In this document: in pieces, positions 13,475-24,756 of the stretch
How positions within the stretch are numbered: position 1 is the first letter of the stretch
How the letters are laid out: each line of letters starts with the position of its first letter
Source of the DNA: Arctopsyche grandis
Lineage: Eukaryota; Arthropoda; Insecta; Trichoptera; Hydropsychidae
Direction of reading: 5' to 3'
Length of the DNA: 64,000 bases
NCBI RefSeq assembly: GCF_051622035.1
Contig: NC_135364.1
Coordinates: 15,121,501-15,185,500, forward strand
Translations under genes and position numbers: made by a program
The notes under the pieces: model-generated
What the model saw: only the letters and a program-made list of their open reading frames with translations
The model's database searches: none
What the model was told of the DNA's origin: nothing

Positions 13475-13692
13475 ACGAGTTACATTTATTCATTCATTTT
13501 TACAGATATGCAACCATTTATTTATATATTTTTTACACCTACATATGGTCAAATATTAGAACCGCTTCAATGAAAATCAGATAAATCGGCAAACTCTCAA
13601 ATGAAAGGTCTGGCTAGCAACTGGTGGGACTCGAACCTGGGATCACTTTGTTCGAAAGCATTATATGCTAACCGCTAGTCCGTGTTGCTGGT
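13475..13692 (-). mobile_element. tRNA-derived SINE, copy B (internally deleted)
   Basis: Reverse complement of copy A: CCAGCAACACGGACTAGCGG at the head, B box CCAGGTTCGAGTCCCACC, then the CAGACC body and a tail of TAAAAATGAATGAATAAATG. Shorter than copy A, lacking most of the middle body. Confidence 0.8.
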
Positions 13693-14397
13693 TATTTAAT
13701 ATAAATTCTCCATATTAATTAACATAACATACATTTTACATTATAATACTTTTTTTTTCTAAAATGTAATATCATTACTTCGTGACAATTATTTTCGATC
13801 AATGTTGATTTTATAAGCTTTGTTGTTTTACGAGTAGGTGTCTTCAAATGAAATTTAAACATGTATAGGTATATCTTCTTTAATATGACTGCATAAAAAT
13901 ATTCTACAGCAAAACAAGTCAATAAATATATAGTTTCAAGGATACTCTTTCATTTCCGGTTTATACTCGAGTTCGTAATTGCTGTTGGAAATAAAACGAA
14001 TTTTATTACTAAGCAAAATATATTATACGCATACATATTTTTATAGAAATATGTATAAAGACGAAGTGTGTAATAAAAAGTCCAACTTACGTTCATCTAA
14101 CGAAAACAAAACGATTAAATAGAATATGGAAGGAATGAATATTATATGTATTATATATATTTTTATTATATATAATACATATAATAAAAATATAAAATGA
14201 ACCTCATAATTTTATTAATATAATACACTAGCTGTATTACCCGGCTTAGCTCGGTATTTATAATATAAACCGCTTAAACATGACTAATCTAATAGTAAAC
14301 ATTTTATTAAATTTATTTGAATAGTTTTATTTTATATAAATTTGTTTGAATACTCATTTGTTTTTTTTATTAAATTGACTAAATTAAATTAAAACAG

Positions 14398-17300
14398 ATA
14401 TATATATATATATATATATCATCATCATCATCATTTACAGCCATTCGCCATCCACTGCTGGATGAAGGCCTCTCCAACACGCTTCCACTCGTCTCTGTTT
14501 TGCGCAACACTCATCCATCTCATTCCGCACATTTTCCTAATTTCGTTCACCCATCTTCCTTGCGGTCTTCCTTTTACTCTTTTGCCTTCTCTCGGGTACC
14601 ATTCAAGCACTTCTTTTGTCCACCTTTCGTCCATCCTCCTAGCTACGTGACCCGCCCATTGCCATTTCAATCTCTTCACTCTATCCACTATGTCCACTAC
14701 CCTTGTCATATTTCTCACCCACGTGTTCCGCTTCCTGTCTTTCCTCGTTATGCCAAGCATACAGCGTTCCATACTTCTTTGAGTGCATTGGATTTTATTT
14801 TGCATCTTGGCGTTCAGTGTCCAAGTTTCACATCCATACGTCATCACTGGCAAAACGCATTGATCAAAGATCCTTTTCTTCAGGCAGAGTGGCATTTTTG
14901 ATTTAAAAACAGCATTCATCCGTCCAAATGCACTCCACCCCAATTTCATACGTCTCTTTATCTCTTCATTTTTACTACCAGACATGTCAATTATTTGACC
15001 TAAATATAAATAATTATTTACTACTTCTACTGGTTTATCATCTAAGGGGATGCTATCAGGCATGCAATAACTATTGAACATTAGTTTAGTCTTATCTACG
15101 TTAATTTTTAATCCTACTTTTCTACTTTCCCTGTCCAGCTGTGTTAGTCTGATAAGTAGGTCAGCTGAATCACGAGCTACTAAAACTATATCGTCTGCGA
15201 ACCGAAGGTGACTCAAAAAGCGACCATTGATGCTTACTCCGGCTGTATCCCAATCCAATTTCCTGAAAACTCCCTCAAGCACCGCATTGAATAACTTGGG
15301 CGAGATTGTATCTCCTTGTCTTACTCCTTTTCCTATGCTAAATCTATCTGTACCTGAAAAAATTTTAACTGAAGCTGTGGCATTCTTATATATTGTAGCT
15401 AACAGTCCCACATAGGGTTCCGGCACTCCCTGTGTTTTTAGAGCGTTAAGTACTGCATTATGACTAACTGTATCGAAGGCTTTCTCATAATCGACGAAAC
15501 CTAGGCACAGTGGCCGTTGATATTCGTTGGCGCGCTCGATTAGTTCGCCAACTACTTGGAGGTGGTCCATTGTGCTGAAATTTGCCCTAAACCCTGCCTG
15601 CTCTATAGGTTGGTTCTCGTCGAGGATATTCTTCAGCCTTTCTGTAATAACCTTCGTGAAGAGCTTGTAGACCGCTGAAAGTAGACTAATGGGTCGGTAG
15701 TTCTTGATATCGCTTTTGTCGCCTTTTTTGTGTATTAAAATGATAGTTGCGTTATTCCATCCTTCTGGTATAGCTTGGTTCTGGATGCATTTGCTGAAAA
15801 GCCTAGCTAAGATATTAATTAGGGGGGGGCCGCCACATTTTAGTAAGTCGATGGGAATATTATCTTCCCCTGGGGTTTTACCATTCTTTGCAGTTTTTAG
15901 CGCGGCCTCTACTTCGCTAGGCAATACTGCAGGAACCCTTTGGCCGTGTGTCGATTCCAGAGTGGGGAATTGGCCGTTGTCGTTCTCGTATAGTTTTGCA
16001 TAGAACGTGTAAACTCTGTCTATGATTTCTTCTCTATTCCTAATTATTACTCCGCTCTCTGATCTGATTGCGATCATTTGGTTTTTGCCTAAGAAAAGAT
16101 CCTGTTTGCACTTTTTCAGGCTACGGTTATTCTTAATGGTATTTTCTATTAGCTTGCTGTTAAAATCCCTGACATCCCTGACTATTCTCTTCTTAATTTC
16201 CTTATTTACTAGATTGTATTCTTGCTTATTATTATCCCTATCTAAATTCCTTTTATGCTTAATTAGGTTTTTTGTTTCCGCTGAAATTTTGCTTAATTTA
16301 ATCTGTTTCCTGAAACCACCTAATTTCTTACCTGTTGAGGTTAGAACCGAACTAATTACAGTGTTCAATTCCTCGATGTCTGCTTCTGGGTTTAATTTCC
16401 CGTATCGATTTCCAAGTTCGAGTTCGAATTCCTTTTTCCTAGACCTTAGTTGAGCGAAATCTGGAGAGTTACTGCATCCTTTTATTAATTTCCTACGTTC
16501 GCAATTTATATTAATGGCCATCTTGGCACGGACTAATCTGTGATCGCTGCCTATATCTACTTTACTTAAAACACTAACGTCTTTAACGGAGTGCAGGGCA
16601 TTTGTTAGGATGAAATCGATCTCGTTTCTGTCTCCTTTAGGACTCTCCCAAGTCCACTTATTGTTGGTGTTTTTCCTGAAAAATGAATTAGTGATGAAGA
16701 GCCTGTTGTGTTCTGCGAATTCTATGAGGCGATCGCCTCTGTCGTTTCTTTGGCCGGTACCAAAATTGCCTACTGCTCTTTCTGTGTTTGCCTTTTGTCC
16801 TATTTTTGCGTTAAAGTCGCCCATGATTATTTTAAAGTGGTGGCGGCTATTATCGTATGCGCCCTGTAGTTTTTCGTAGAAGTCTTCTATTTCCTCGTCT
16901 GGGTGGCTAGATGTGGGGGCGTACACTTGGAAGATTTGACAAGTGTACCTGCTCGAGATTCTTAATACTACATAGCATATACGTTCCGATATGTCGTTTA
17001 TTTCTATAATATTTCTTTCTATTCTCTTATTGATAAGAAACCCTACTCCTCCTATTCTACCATTTGGTAGCCCTCTCCAGTAGAGACAGTTACCACTTTT
17101 TAGGATTATTTGGTTTTCCTGTTTTCGTCTTACTTCGCTAAGTCCTACTAAATCCCATTTGATACTTTCTAGTTCATTCTCTAATGCAAGCACACTTCCT
17201 TCACTCGATAACGTTCTTACATTGTACGTGGCTAAATACAGGTTTCTATTAGCTAAGCTATCATCCATCGTCACTCTTACCTTGTTGGAGGTTTGGATAT

Positions 17301-18093
17301 TATTTTTCTCGCATTTATCCAAGATGTGTTGAGAAAAAGGCGGTACTTGAGAGAGATTTCCATTCAAGGAGTGAGTTCTTACCGCCATAAACTCTTCTCT
17401 GTGGTCAGCTTTGACATATAGTCATCCTAGGTATCACTTGGATCACTTATGAGTTATTACATGCCATTTAACAGGGTTACTTTGTAAGTGAAAGTAGTTA
17501 GTTATGATAATAATAGATTAGCAATTGTTATACTACTTTTTTACAGATCTTTATCGTGAGACGCCTCTTTGGAGACAACGGATTTATATATGTGAGTGCG
17601 GTTTGCAATTTAATATTTTAATAATAACTTTAGTAAAGTATATAAAATTACACGAATTACTTTAATATAATTTAAATATGAAAAAGAACTGATAGACAGT
17701 TGGGAAACACCGTTTCTGTTTGCTATTATTCTATTAAGTAAAGTTCGTTAAAGATTTTTGGCTGGAAGCAATTATGTGGAAGATTTATTGCTTCTGTGGG
17801 ACCGACTTGGCTGGCGAAGGACCCTTTTTTTGTATTCAGGTAGGGAGATGTATCTCGTTTGACACCGATTTGACACAAAAATTAGCACAAAATTTTTCGA
17901 AATAACTGATATAAAACCGCTTTTTACGACCGATTTGCTGTTTATTTTTACACTTAAATTATACTAGGATGCAATTAGTAAAATAAGTGATTAGATGGTT
18001 AAGTTAAATTTCGTGCAATAGCCGGGTTTAAGCGAGTAATAGCGGGAGGAACGCAGAAGCACGTCCTCCTCACATGACACGAAAGACCGAACT

Positions 18094-18095
<2 letters not shown>
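14398..18095 (-). mobile_element. RTE-type LINE, apparently full length
   Basis: The element reads on the minus strand from about 18095 to a 3' end of (GAT)n and (TA)n at 14398-14434. It has a roughly 700-bp 5' leader, one long ORF (14431-17388) and almost no 3'UTR, the standard RTE plan. It sits inside the Helitron copy, whose two halves resume at 14397 and 18151. TA runs flank both sides, so the exact target duplication cannot be read. The exact 5' end is inferred from where the Helitron sequence resumes. Confidence 0.75.
14431..17388 (-). CDS. RTE LINE polyprotein: apurinic endonuclease plus reverse transcriptase
   Basis: An uninterrupted 985-codon frame. Residues about 50-290 form an exonuclease-endonuclease-phosphatase fold with LYLATYNVRTL, GLSEVRRKQ, GDFNAKIG and the SDHRLV motif; residues about 480-760 are the reverse transcriptase, with NYRPISLL, GFVDYEKAFDTV, GVRQGDTISP and the catalytic FADD. 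A C-terminal tail has the KRLKWQWAGHVARR-type segment common in RTE elements. The protein nicks target DNA and primes reverse transcription of its own RNA there. No zinc knuckle, RNase H or separate ORF1, as usual for RTE. The intact frame suggests recent activity; whether this copy is transcribed is unknown. It is not a host gene. Confidence 0.9.
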   Translation of the reverse strand: MAVRTHSLNGNLSQVPPFSQHILDKCEKNNIQTSNKVRVTMDDSLANRNLYLATYNVRTLSSEGSVLALENELESIKWDLVGLSEVRRKQENQIILKSGNCLYWRGLPNGRIGGVGFLINKRIERNIIEINDISERICYVVLRISSRYTCQIFQVYAPTSSHPDEEIEDFYEKLQGAYDNSRHHFKIIMGDFNAKIGQKANTERAVGNFGTGQRNDRGDRLIEFAEHNRLFITNSFFRKNTNNKWTWESPKGDRNEIDFILTNALHSVKDVSVLSKVDIGSDHRLVRAKMAININCERRKLIKGCSNSPDFAQLRSRKKEFELELGNRYGKLNPEADIEELNTVISSVLTSTGKKLGGFRKQIKLSKISAETKNLIKHKRNLDRDNNKQEYNLVNKEIKKRIVRDVRDFNSKLIENTIKNNRSLKKCKQDLFLGKNQMIAIRSESGVIIRNREEIIDRVYTFYAKLYENDNGQFPTLESTHGQRVPAVLPSEVEAALKTAKNGKTPGEDNIPIDLLKCGGPPLINILARLFSKCIQNQAIPEGWNNATIILIHKKGDKSDIKNYRPISLLSAVYKLFTKVITERLKNILDENQPIEQAGFRANFSTMDHLQVVGELIERANEYQRPLCLGFVDYEKAFDTVSHNAVLNALKTQGVPEPYVGLLATIYKNATASVKIFSGTDRFSIGKGVRQGDTISPKLFNAVLEGVFRKLDWDTAGVSINGRFLSHLRFADDIVLVARDSADLLIRLTQLDRESRKVGLKINVDKTKLMFNSYCMPDSIPLDDKPVEVVNNYLYLGQIIDMSGSKNEEIKRRMKLGWSAFGRMNAVFKSKMPLCLKKRIFDQCVLPVMTYGCETWTLNAKMQNKIQCTQRSMERCMLGITRKDRKRNTWVRNMTRVVDIVDRVKRLKWQWAGHVARRMDERWTKEVLEWYPREGKRVKGRPQGRWVNEIRKMCGMRWMSVAQNRDEWKRVGEAFIQQWMANGCK

Positions 18096-18150
<55 letters not shown>
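18096..18150. repeat. (TA)n run
   Basis: About 55 bp of uninterrupted TA at the 5' boundary of the RTE LINE. Confidence 0.95.
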
Positions 18151-18153
<3 letters not shown>

Positions 18154-18315
18154 AGTCTCTTATAAAAAATTATATGTATACCAGAATCCGGCGCCTGCGC
18201 CCCTGGCAACTTCGAATCCTTTGAATCCAAAAAAGTCGAATCATTTGTTCGATGACGTCACTGATTTCTACGACCCAACGAACAAAGTCTCTTTCCAAAT
18301 TACATATATATTAGA

Positions 18316-18960
18316 TGTATAAGAGTATAAAAGCTAGTATTGCTGATATGAGTAATTTTTATTTTAAATAATATTTATAGATTAATTTTCAAAATAACCA
18401 TTATATAATATTTATATAATAAACTATGTACATTTTCAAACATCATCGTCACTCTATTGCATCTCTCCTAATCATTCGTGCGTTACGCATGCCACACATA
18501 CGCCCCCGGATATTTTCGCAGGAAACTCACACAAAACGGAAGTAGCACATTAAAATGTGTGTCGTACTATCGCCGAGGATGTGTCCTCTCCCATTCAGAG
18601 GACCGAGAACGGGCATAAAGAGATCCACCCCCATGAATCCATGGCTTTGCAAACCGTCCATCACCGACTAGCCAGTTCCTCCCCTTTCTAGTTAGCCGAT
18701 TTTGTACGCCTTCGTTGATAGGAAGTCAACTGAATTCCTCTAATTTTCTCTTTTGCACGTGCTCGCAAACATTCTCATTTTCACCACGCTAGATTCCGCA
18801 CGATGCACGTGGAATTTTAATAGATCAATTTTCATATTCCCCATACTGTCTAGCATCGTACTTGTAATATGTAATACATATTGTAGAATATTAATACACA
18901 CATGCATACAATCTAAATTCAAATGAATGATTTTGAAATTTGTATTTATTATATACATAT
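18316..18960. other. Non-coding spacer
   Basis: No gene seen. The part 18440-18800 is somewhat richer in GC but has no long open frame. Confidence 0.4.
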
Positions 18961-19517
18961 GTTACAGTCGAAGTGTATTTTCAGTTGTAATTATTCTAAC
19001 TGGCGTTTTAGGTCATTTATATTCGAATACAATTCAACTGATAAATTATATCTCTACAAGCGCAATTACACTTTCAACATTGTGCGCCAGTTGTAATGTA
19101 ACAGTTGAGTTTCGACAGCTCTGATATTTTCACGAATGCTTCAGAATTAAATAATGCGTTAATATTTGCTAGATATCACGAATAAAGGTAATGAATATCG
19201 TATTACCGTAAAAGTGGTTTTTCAACTGAATTTACTAGTCGAGTGACGTTTTTACAAAAACCTAACTTCTCAACTGGTACCAACTTGTAGTTGAACTGTA
19301 TTTTCAGTTGTAATATATTTTGACCAGTTCGAATGTAATTCGCCATATGAATCAACTTACGTAGATTAGACGAAATATATTCCAACAGTCAAAATATATT
19401 ACAACTGAAAATACTCTTCAACTATAACGAAAGTTGGTACCAGGTTAGATGGAATATATTCCAACTAGACAAAATACATACATATATTACGACTGGAAAA
19501 TACACTTCAACTGTAAC
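18961..19517. mobile_element. MITE with iterated subterminal repeats
   Basis: The left end GTTACAGTCGAAGTGTATTT is matched in inverse at the right end (GTTACAGTTGAAGTGTATTT). ATAT flanks both sides. Variants of CAGTTGTAATATATTTTGAC occur several times inside in both orientations (about 19020, 19300, 19395, 19470), so the element is built mostly of repeated motif. No coding capacity; superfamily unknown. Confidence 0.65.
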
Positions 19518-22500
19518 ATATCCAAAATGCATATTTGTATGAGTGAAGTGCGAGCCATCGACCCTTCCAAGGCATTTGCCTTATTATTTTATTAATTAAT
19601 TATTTTCCATTTAATTTAATTTTTTTCGAGATAAAATGATTTTCTACCAAATCGCCATCAATTAGGTTGAAATAATTAGAATCTAAAAATTTAATCAAAT
19701 TTCAATCAACATATTTCTGAGAAACTTTACAACTTTGTGTATAAATAATAAAAAAAACAACTAATTTCATCAAATAAAAGATAAACTTTATTTAAAAATT
19801 AAATGAGTATAAATTTTAAATCTAAATTTATCACGATTTCGGACAAAATTTGTATGTACATACATACATACATATGAATGATGCAGTGAAAATATTATTA
19901 TTATGTATTTTGAAATAAAATTTGACTTTGTAAGTCGAAATTCTATAGAATTGAAAGGTTACTAAATTTATGACTCAAAATGTTTACGTAGTGTTTTCCA
20001 AGATAGATTAGCATCTTCTACAAGCCAGATAATTAAAACCTAACGAACCTAACACAAAGGCTCTACGATATTAATATGGGCAGTAACCATGCTCTCTTAA
20101 GCACAAGTATCGAAGAAAATTGGAATAATACACTATATGCAAGATATAATATGCATAGATATATGTATATTTTCAAGAAACTTTTTACTCTTAAATTTTT
20201 TATAAGTTAAATTTAATCCCATGATTTACTTCCTAATATAATTGTATTAGTATTACACATATACACATATATACGTATTAAATATTCTTACTTCTTCACT
20301 ATAGTAGTTCAGCTTAAAACTATGTAGGTATTGCAACAATTGAAAGAATTTTTCGTATATGGTCCTAGAATTTTTGGAATTGAACTTTTAAACGAGGAAA
20401 CGGAACGAACTATACACATTCTTATCAAGAATCTTTTGTGTCGGAATTTGAACTCGGTAAATATTAAATATGCCTATCAATCAAAGTCTACGAAGTAACA
20501 AAGAACTTCTCGAAACAAATCGTTGCTCCGTCGCATTCATCCAATAAACGAAAAAACCCTCTTTAACTGAAGAATTTTCATGATTTCCGGGTTGGTACAT
20601 ACCTCACCTGTCCCAGATCCATCAATCTGACAACAGGCGCAAATATTTGTATTGCAATACATTTGCAAAGGGTTTTCTATCTAATAGAATAGAATGACGA
20701 TGAAAAATTGCGCACACATAAATCACTTTGCACGCTCGCTTATTTATTATCCTCGGTATGCAAAAAAAAATATTCGGTGGGATATTAAACGAAATAATGC
20801 CCATTATTCAGCAATATGATATTAAAGGGGAGTAAACAGCCATTAATTGTATTTCAATCTTCTGTTTATCGAACAAAATCATATGCAGAAGATTGATGAA
20901 AAAATCGCTTTTTTCCTAACAATCAAAATAAAAGCTTTCGTCTATAAAATATATGTAGTTCTTTAATCCATTTAAGTTGGTCAAGACAAAAAGCGTGACA
21001 TACGAGTCTTGCTTTCCAATTGCTTGAAGAAAAAGTAACAAAATAAAACCACCGATAGAATAGCAGTACATTTAGTTATCACGTTCGGGTTGGTCTACTC
21101 TTTGCAATTGAACCGTATCGCTTTCTGTACAGTATATAAATTGAATCCATTCAAAATGCTATACAATTTACAGCTTATGTTTTACATTTTTAAGAAAAGC
21201 TTATAAGGAAACATTTTGTCCATCTATAAAATGCATATGTATGTGCATATAGTCTCAGAAAGTGGAAAATTTCACAAATTTCCCTTATCTTTTTTAATAA
21301 TATTTCTTAGTAGTATCTATCGTGATGACTCATAACTAGTAGATTATCAATATCTTGAAAACCTGTGATAATGTTTCTCCAAATTATCTCTCGACTCGAT
21401 TATGCGAAGTACGACAGTTGATACTGCTATATTATACAATATTTTTAAACAAATCTTTCCCATCTTTTTATTGTTGTTGTAAATGACCTGTTGAGCTATT
21501 TCTTAAAATAAATAAATCAATCCATATAATGCCCAAATAGTATTACGTACATATGTACATATGTATGTATGTATGTATATAGATGTAAATCGTGAACATT
21601 CGTAAATAGTATTTATTTAAACTTTTCCAATATACAAATTAGGCTCATTATTTTCCATGGTGAGTCTGCTAAGGTCAAAACTCATTGCGGAGATCTTCCA
21701 TACAATCATATTTAAAATGCAACGCTCATTATAACCGAGCTCGTGTGGCACGCAAGGGGTTAAAATTGTGAAATATCGACAAACTATGCAAGCTCACTAG
21801 TATATCAGTCGTATAATCACGAATCATCGGCGGCGAAGCAACCGGTTCAAAGAAGCAACAAGGACAAGATCATAACGCATATAGTGCGACACCGTCATTA
21901 ACGAGGCGCTCATTTCGACAGTAGGTTTTGCACAGAACGAGGTTGAAAATTATGCTGATTTTCTCTTGTGATATAGATAGATAGGTTTATTTTGGGAATC
22001 GGTAGCTTTCGGGTCGATCGTTGGTAGATATAAAATCGATCGAAGTTCGCAAAGTTTGAGCGTTCTCCGGTCGCGTCTCCGGGCCAAACCGGTCCAGCTG
22101 GATTCTTCGCGGATAGTATGTACGTAGTATCTGGGCGAGTTGTGGCCCAGATTTCGATTTCTTTTAGCGCCACCGGTTTAGTGCGTCGTCGTCTCTGTTG
22201 TCGTCATCGACGTCGACGTCGTCATCGAGAGCAGACGTCGAATTCAGCTGAAAAGAACTCGGCTTTCAGGCTTGAGTGTACTTCGTCGCTGAATGACCTA
22301 GCGTGCATAATTGATGAATTGAGTAGGTATATGAAAGATGCGAATGACTTTAGTATTTTATAGTATGTTTGTTGACTTGATCCTGCTTTACTTTGTGAAA
22401 ATATTGTTAAGATCGAACCTTTTATATAGTACGTATGTACTGAAGGTTCTGAAGTGATGAAAGACTCCTCCTTAGAGAATACACGAAGAGAATTGTAGAC

Positions 22501-22904
22501 ACTGAAAAAGTAAATGCTTTCTCACTGATTCAATTTTAAAGTTAAAGGTGATCAATTTTAATTATTATTTAATCTTAATTTTGGAAAGAAGAAATGTAAC
22601 AATAAAAAATATAAAGAAGTCCTTTTTCATATTTCCATTCAGAAGAGAATTCAACTCGAAATATTCTATTCCTATTTCTTTTGCTAATTAAAGAAAAAAA
22701 TCTAAAATATTGCAAAATAAAGTATAATTTTAACACTACTAACTAGTACATAGGTTATAATCGGAGATCGGCGTTTTATGGATGCTTTTCAGATACGGCG
22801 TTGGACGAATGGCAATAGACTGCTCCATTAGATTTCAGAGCAAAAATCATGATTTTTCAAAAGTCAATTTATTGACTTGAGTGAACCATTTTTTGTGTGA
22901 AAAT
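19518..22904. other. Gene-free stretch with a CpG-richer block at 21790-22350
   Basis: AT-rich and without recognisable genes. At 21790-22350 GC content rises, with GTCGTC/CGACGTCGA runs and opposing open frames of about 80 codons. This could be a promoter or 5' exon of a gene whose coding part I cannot see, but there is nothing decisive. Confidence 0.4.
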
Positions 22905-23672
22905 CATCGATCCAATATAATAATGAGTTTCCTGCAAAATTGGCTTTCCCTCCCCATTTCTATCGCAAAATCTTGAGTTATTATGTTATATCTCAGGGTT
23001 CGCCGAGTTTCTCTCCATAGATGTCTCTGTGGATGATTATTGTATAAAAATTCGTATTGTTGTATAAATATTTGTTGATCGTATTGTATGTACACGATGC
23101 TTGCAATGCACATTGCTATGTTTGACCCGGTCTCCGTGACGAGACAGAATGTTAAATTACAGAAAACGCAAATATCGGAAGGCAAAGATCGAAAATCGAA
23201 AAATCTTAAGTCGAAAGATCAAAAAAAAAAATGGTGCATGGTAAACGGTACATACTCACTTAATTTGCGCGAGCAGGATACAACAGGAATAAGAGGAACA
23301 GGCTTTTCCTCCCGTATTAATGTGCGCGCGCAGAATACAGGATGAAAAGCATGTTCCTCTTGTTCCTGTTGTATCCTGCTCGCGCAAATTAAGTGAGTAT
23401 GTACTGTTTACCATGCACCATTTTTTTTTTTTGATCTTTCGATTTTCGATCTTTGCCTTCCGATATTTGTGTTTTCTGTAATTTAACATTCTGTCTCGTC
23501 ACGTAGACCCGTTTGACCATAGATGTCATGTATAATTTCAAATTATGTATGTATATAATTTGGTGTGTTTCTTGATCTGTATAGTACACTCGTCACATTG
23601 GAGCGATCTGTAATGACGAGTGTACATATATTGATTGAATAAAATAAAAATAAAAAAACAAATAAAATTAAA
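22905..23672 (+). mobile_element. 5'-truncated SINE copy E, split by a palindromic element
   Basis: The body before 23128 aligns with SINE copies A and C (CATAGATGTCTCTGTGG, TTGTATAA, GCAATG). It resumes after the insertion with ATAGATGTCATG and ends with a hairpin ACACTCGTCA...TGACGAGTGT (about 23586-23624) and a tail of AATAAAATAAAA. The same 3' hairpin is found in SINE copy D at 63431-63470. The tRNA-like head is missing. Confidence 0.65.
23128..23510. mobile_element. Palindromic hairpin MITE, copy X1 (383 bp)
   Basis: The two halves are near-perfect inverse copies of each other (arms of about 180 nt) around a short centre near 23318-23335. Ends: CGGTCTCCGTGACGAG and, inverted, GGGTCTACGTGACGAG. 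A perfect 8-bp duplication GTTTGACC flanks it (23120-23127, 23511-23518). Because of the symmetry, similar open frames appear on both strands; these are by-products and not genes. A sister copy lies at 46281-46673. The 8-bp duplication points to hAT or Merlin-like machinery, not settled. Confidence 0.85.
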
Positions 23673-24756
23673 ATATGTACATATATTGAACAATATACAA
23701 TACAAATTTTGTCAACAGATTACAGAGAAAATTAACAATGAAAAATAATCCATATACATAGCAGTATATAAACCTTCATTATACATACAATAAACCCCAA
23801 CAAGTACCATTAGCTTCTAAAGAATGTTTTGCCAAACAGGATATTTCCACAATTACCCTCCTCTCCTACCCAATTCTACTGATATATGGCTTACGTACGT
23901 CATCCGTATTATAATGATCACATTTTCAATGTGCAAGGCAGTCCTCGCTGAAAGTTTCCGCTGTCGGAGCTTTCGCGCGAAAGCTTTGACGTGCCGCAGC
24001 GGAAAGCGCGGAAGCAGATTAATTTCGACGACGGCGGTAAAAAAACTCAATAAATCTTTTTCTTTGTCGAACGCCTATAAATCACGGGGAGCTGAAAGGC
24101 GTCGTCCGTGACAATGAGGCCAAAGCGATGAAAATATTGCGCAATGGAGCGACGTATTGCGCGAATAATCCGGTACCCGTCGACGCGATGCGACGGATGA
24201 GTCGACAAAGTCGCGCGATACTAATTATACCGCGGAGGAGGCAGCGGGGTGTCTCGCTATTTACGGACCAACAACACGGATGGATGGATTTGTAATTTCG
24301 AATGATTGGGTGGGTGCGTGAAAAGGTTGATTTTCAATCGACACCTGTCTGTTTCGACTTTCGCGTGTCAAATTTTAAGGTTCACGCTCGCGTCGTTGTG
24401 GATGCGTGATGCGTGAGCGTCACCGATGCGATTCAGTCATGTGTTTTATGTCAACTTACTTTTTATACATTCATCGCCTTTAAGCGTGTATAAATATTTA
24501 TATAAAACGTGTTTGTTTGTTAAATTAAATTATTGCGTGGTTAGGAGTGTCGAGATCGGAGTGAAAGTAAATCAACGGAGCAATCCGCCGATCTTTTATA
24601 CTAAACGTACATATGTATACTAAACGCAGTAAGATCTATTGGTCGATGAGTCGCGAGTCCTCATTGGCTGTAGAGCGCTGCTCGCTCATACGCCGTTGGA
24701 TCCCGATCGCTGATTGGACGATGAGTGCTAATCACCTATTGGTCGACAAGTACCGA
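23673..24756. other. CpG-rich non-coding block
   Basis: Between about 23930 and 24420 CpG is frequent (GCGCGAAAGC, GTCGACGCGATGCGACG) in an otherwise AT-rich region, followed by a cluster of ATTGG sites at 24638-24742. It looks more like an unmethylated promoter or enhancer than a repeat, but I see no exon starting here. Confidence 0.4.
24638..24746 (+). promoter_or_regulatory. Cluster of four ATTGG (inverted CCAAT) sites
   Basis: ATTGG occurs at 24638, 24663, 24713 and 24738. Three of the sites are part of a longer unit ATTGG(T/A)CGA..AGT, and the first and last CTATTGGTCGA are exactly 100 bp apart. ATTGG/CCAAT is the known core site of NF-Y. Function here is inferred only from spacing and repetition. 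Confidence 0.35.

Larger units (their letters stand above)
14228..18315 (-). mobile_element. Non-autonomous Helitron interrupted by an RTE LINE
   Basis: On the minus strand the element begins TCTAATATATATG at 18315, preceded by A, and ends at 14228 with a GC-rich hairpin (ACCGAGC..GCCGGGT type, here ACCGAGCTAAGCCGGGT) and CTAG followed by T. TC at the start, a hairpin about 10 nt before CTRR, and insertion between A and T are the Helitron rules. Without the insert at 14398-18150 it would be about 335 bp, close to the 307 bp of the copy at 24757-25063, which it matches throughout. No Rep/helicase ORF: it needs a helper. Confidence 0.8.

Noticed and set aside
23088-23589. Similar small proteins (MVNGTYSLNLREQDTTG-like) on both strands, also at 46359-46649
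   Set aside because: The palindromic elements X1 and X2 give the same translation on both strands. This is symmetry of the repeat, not a conserved gene.
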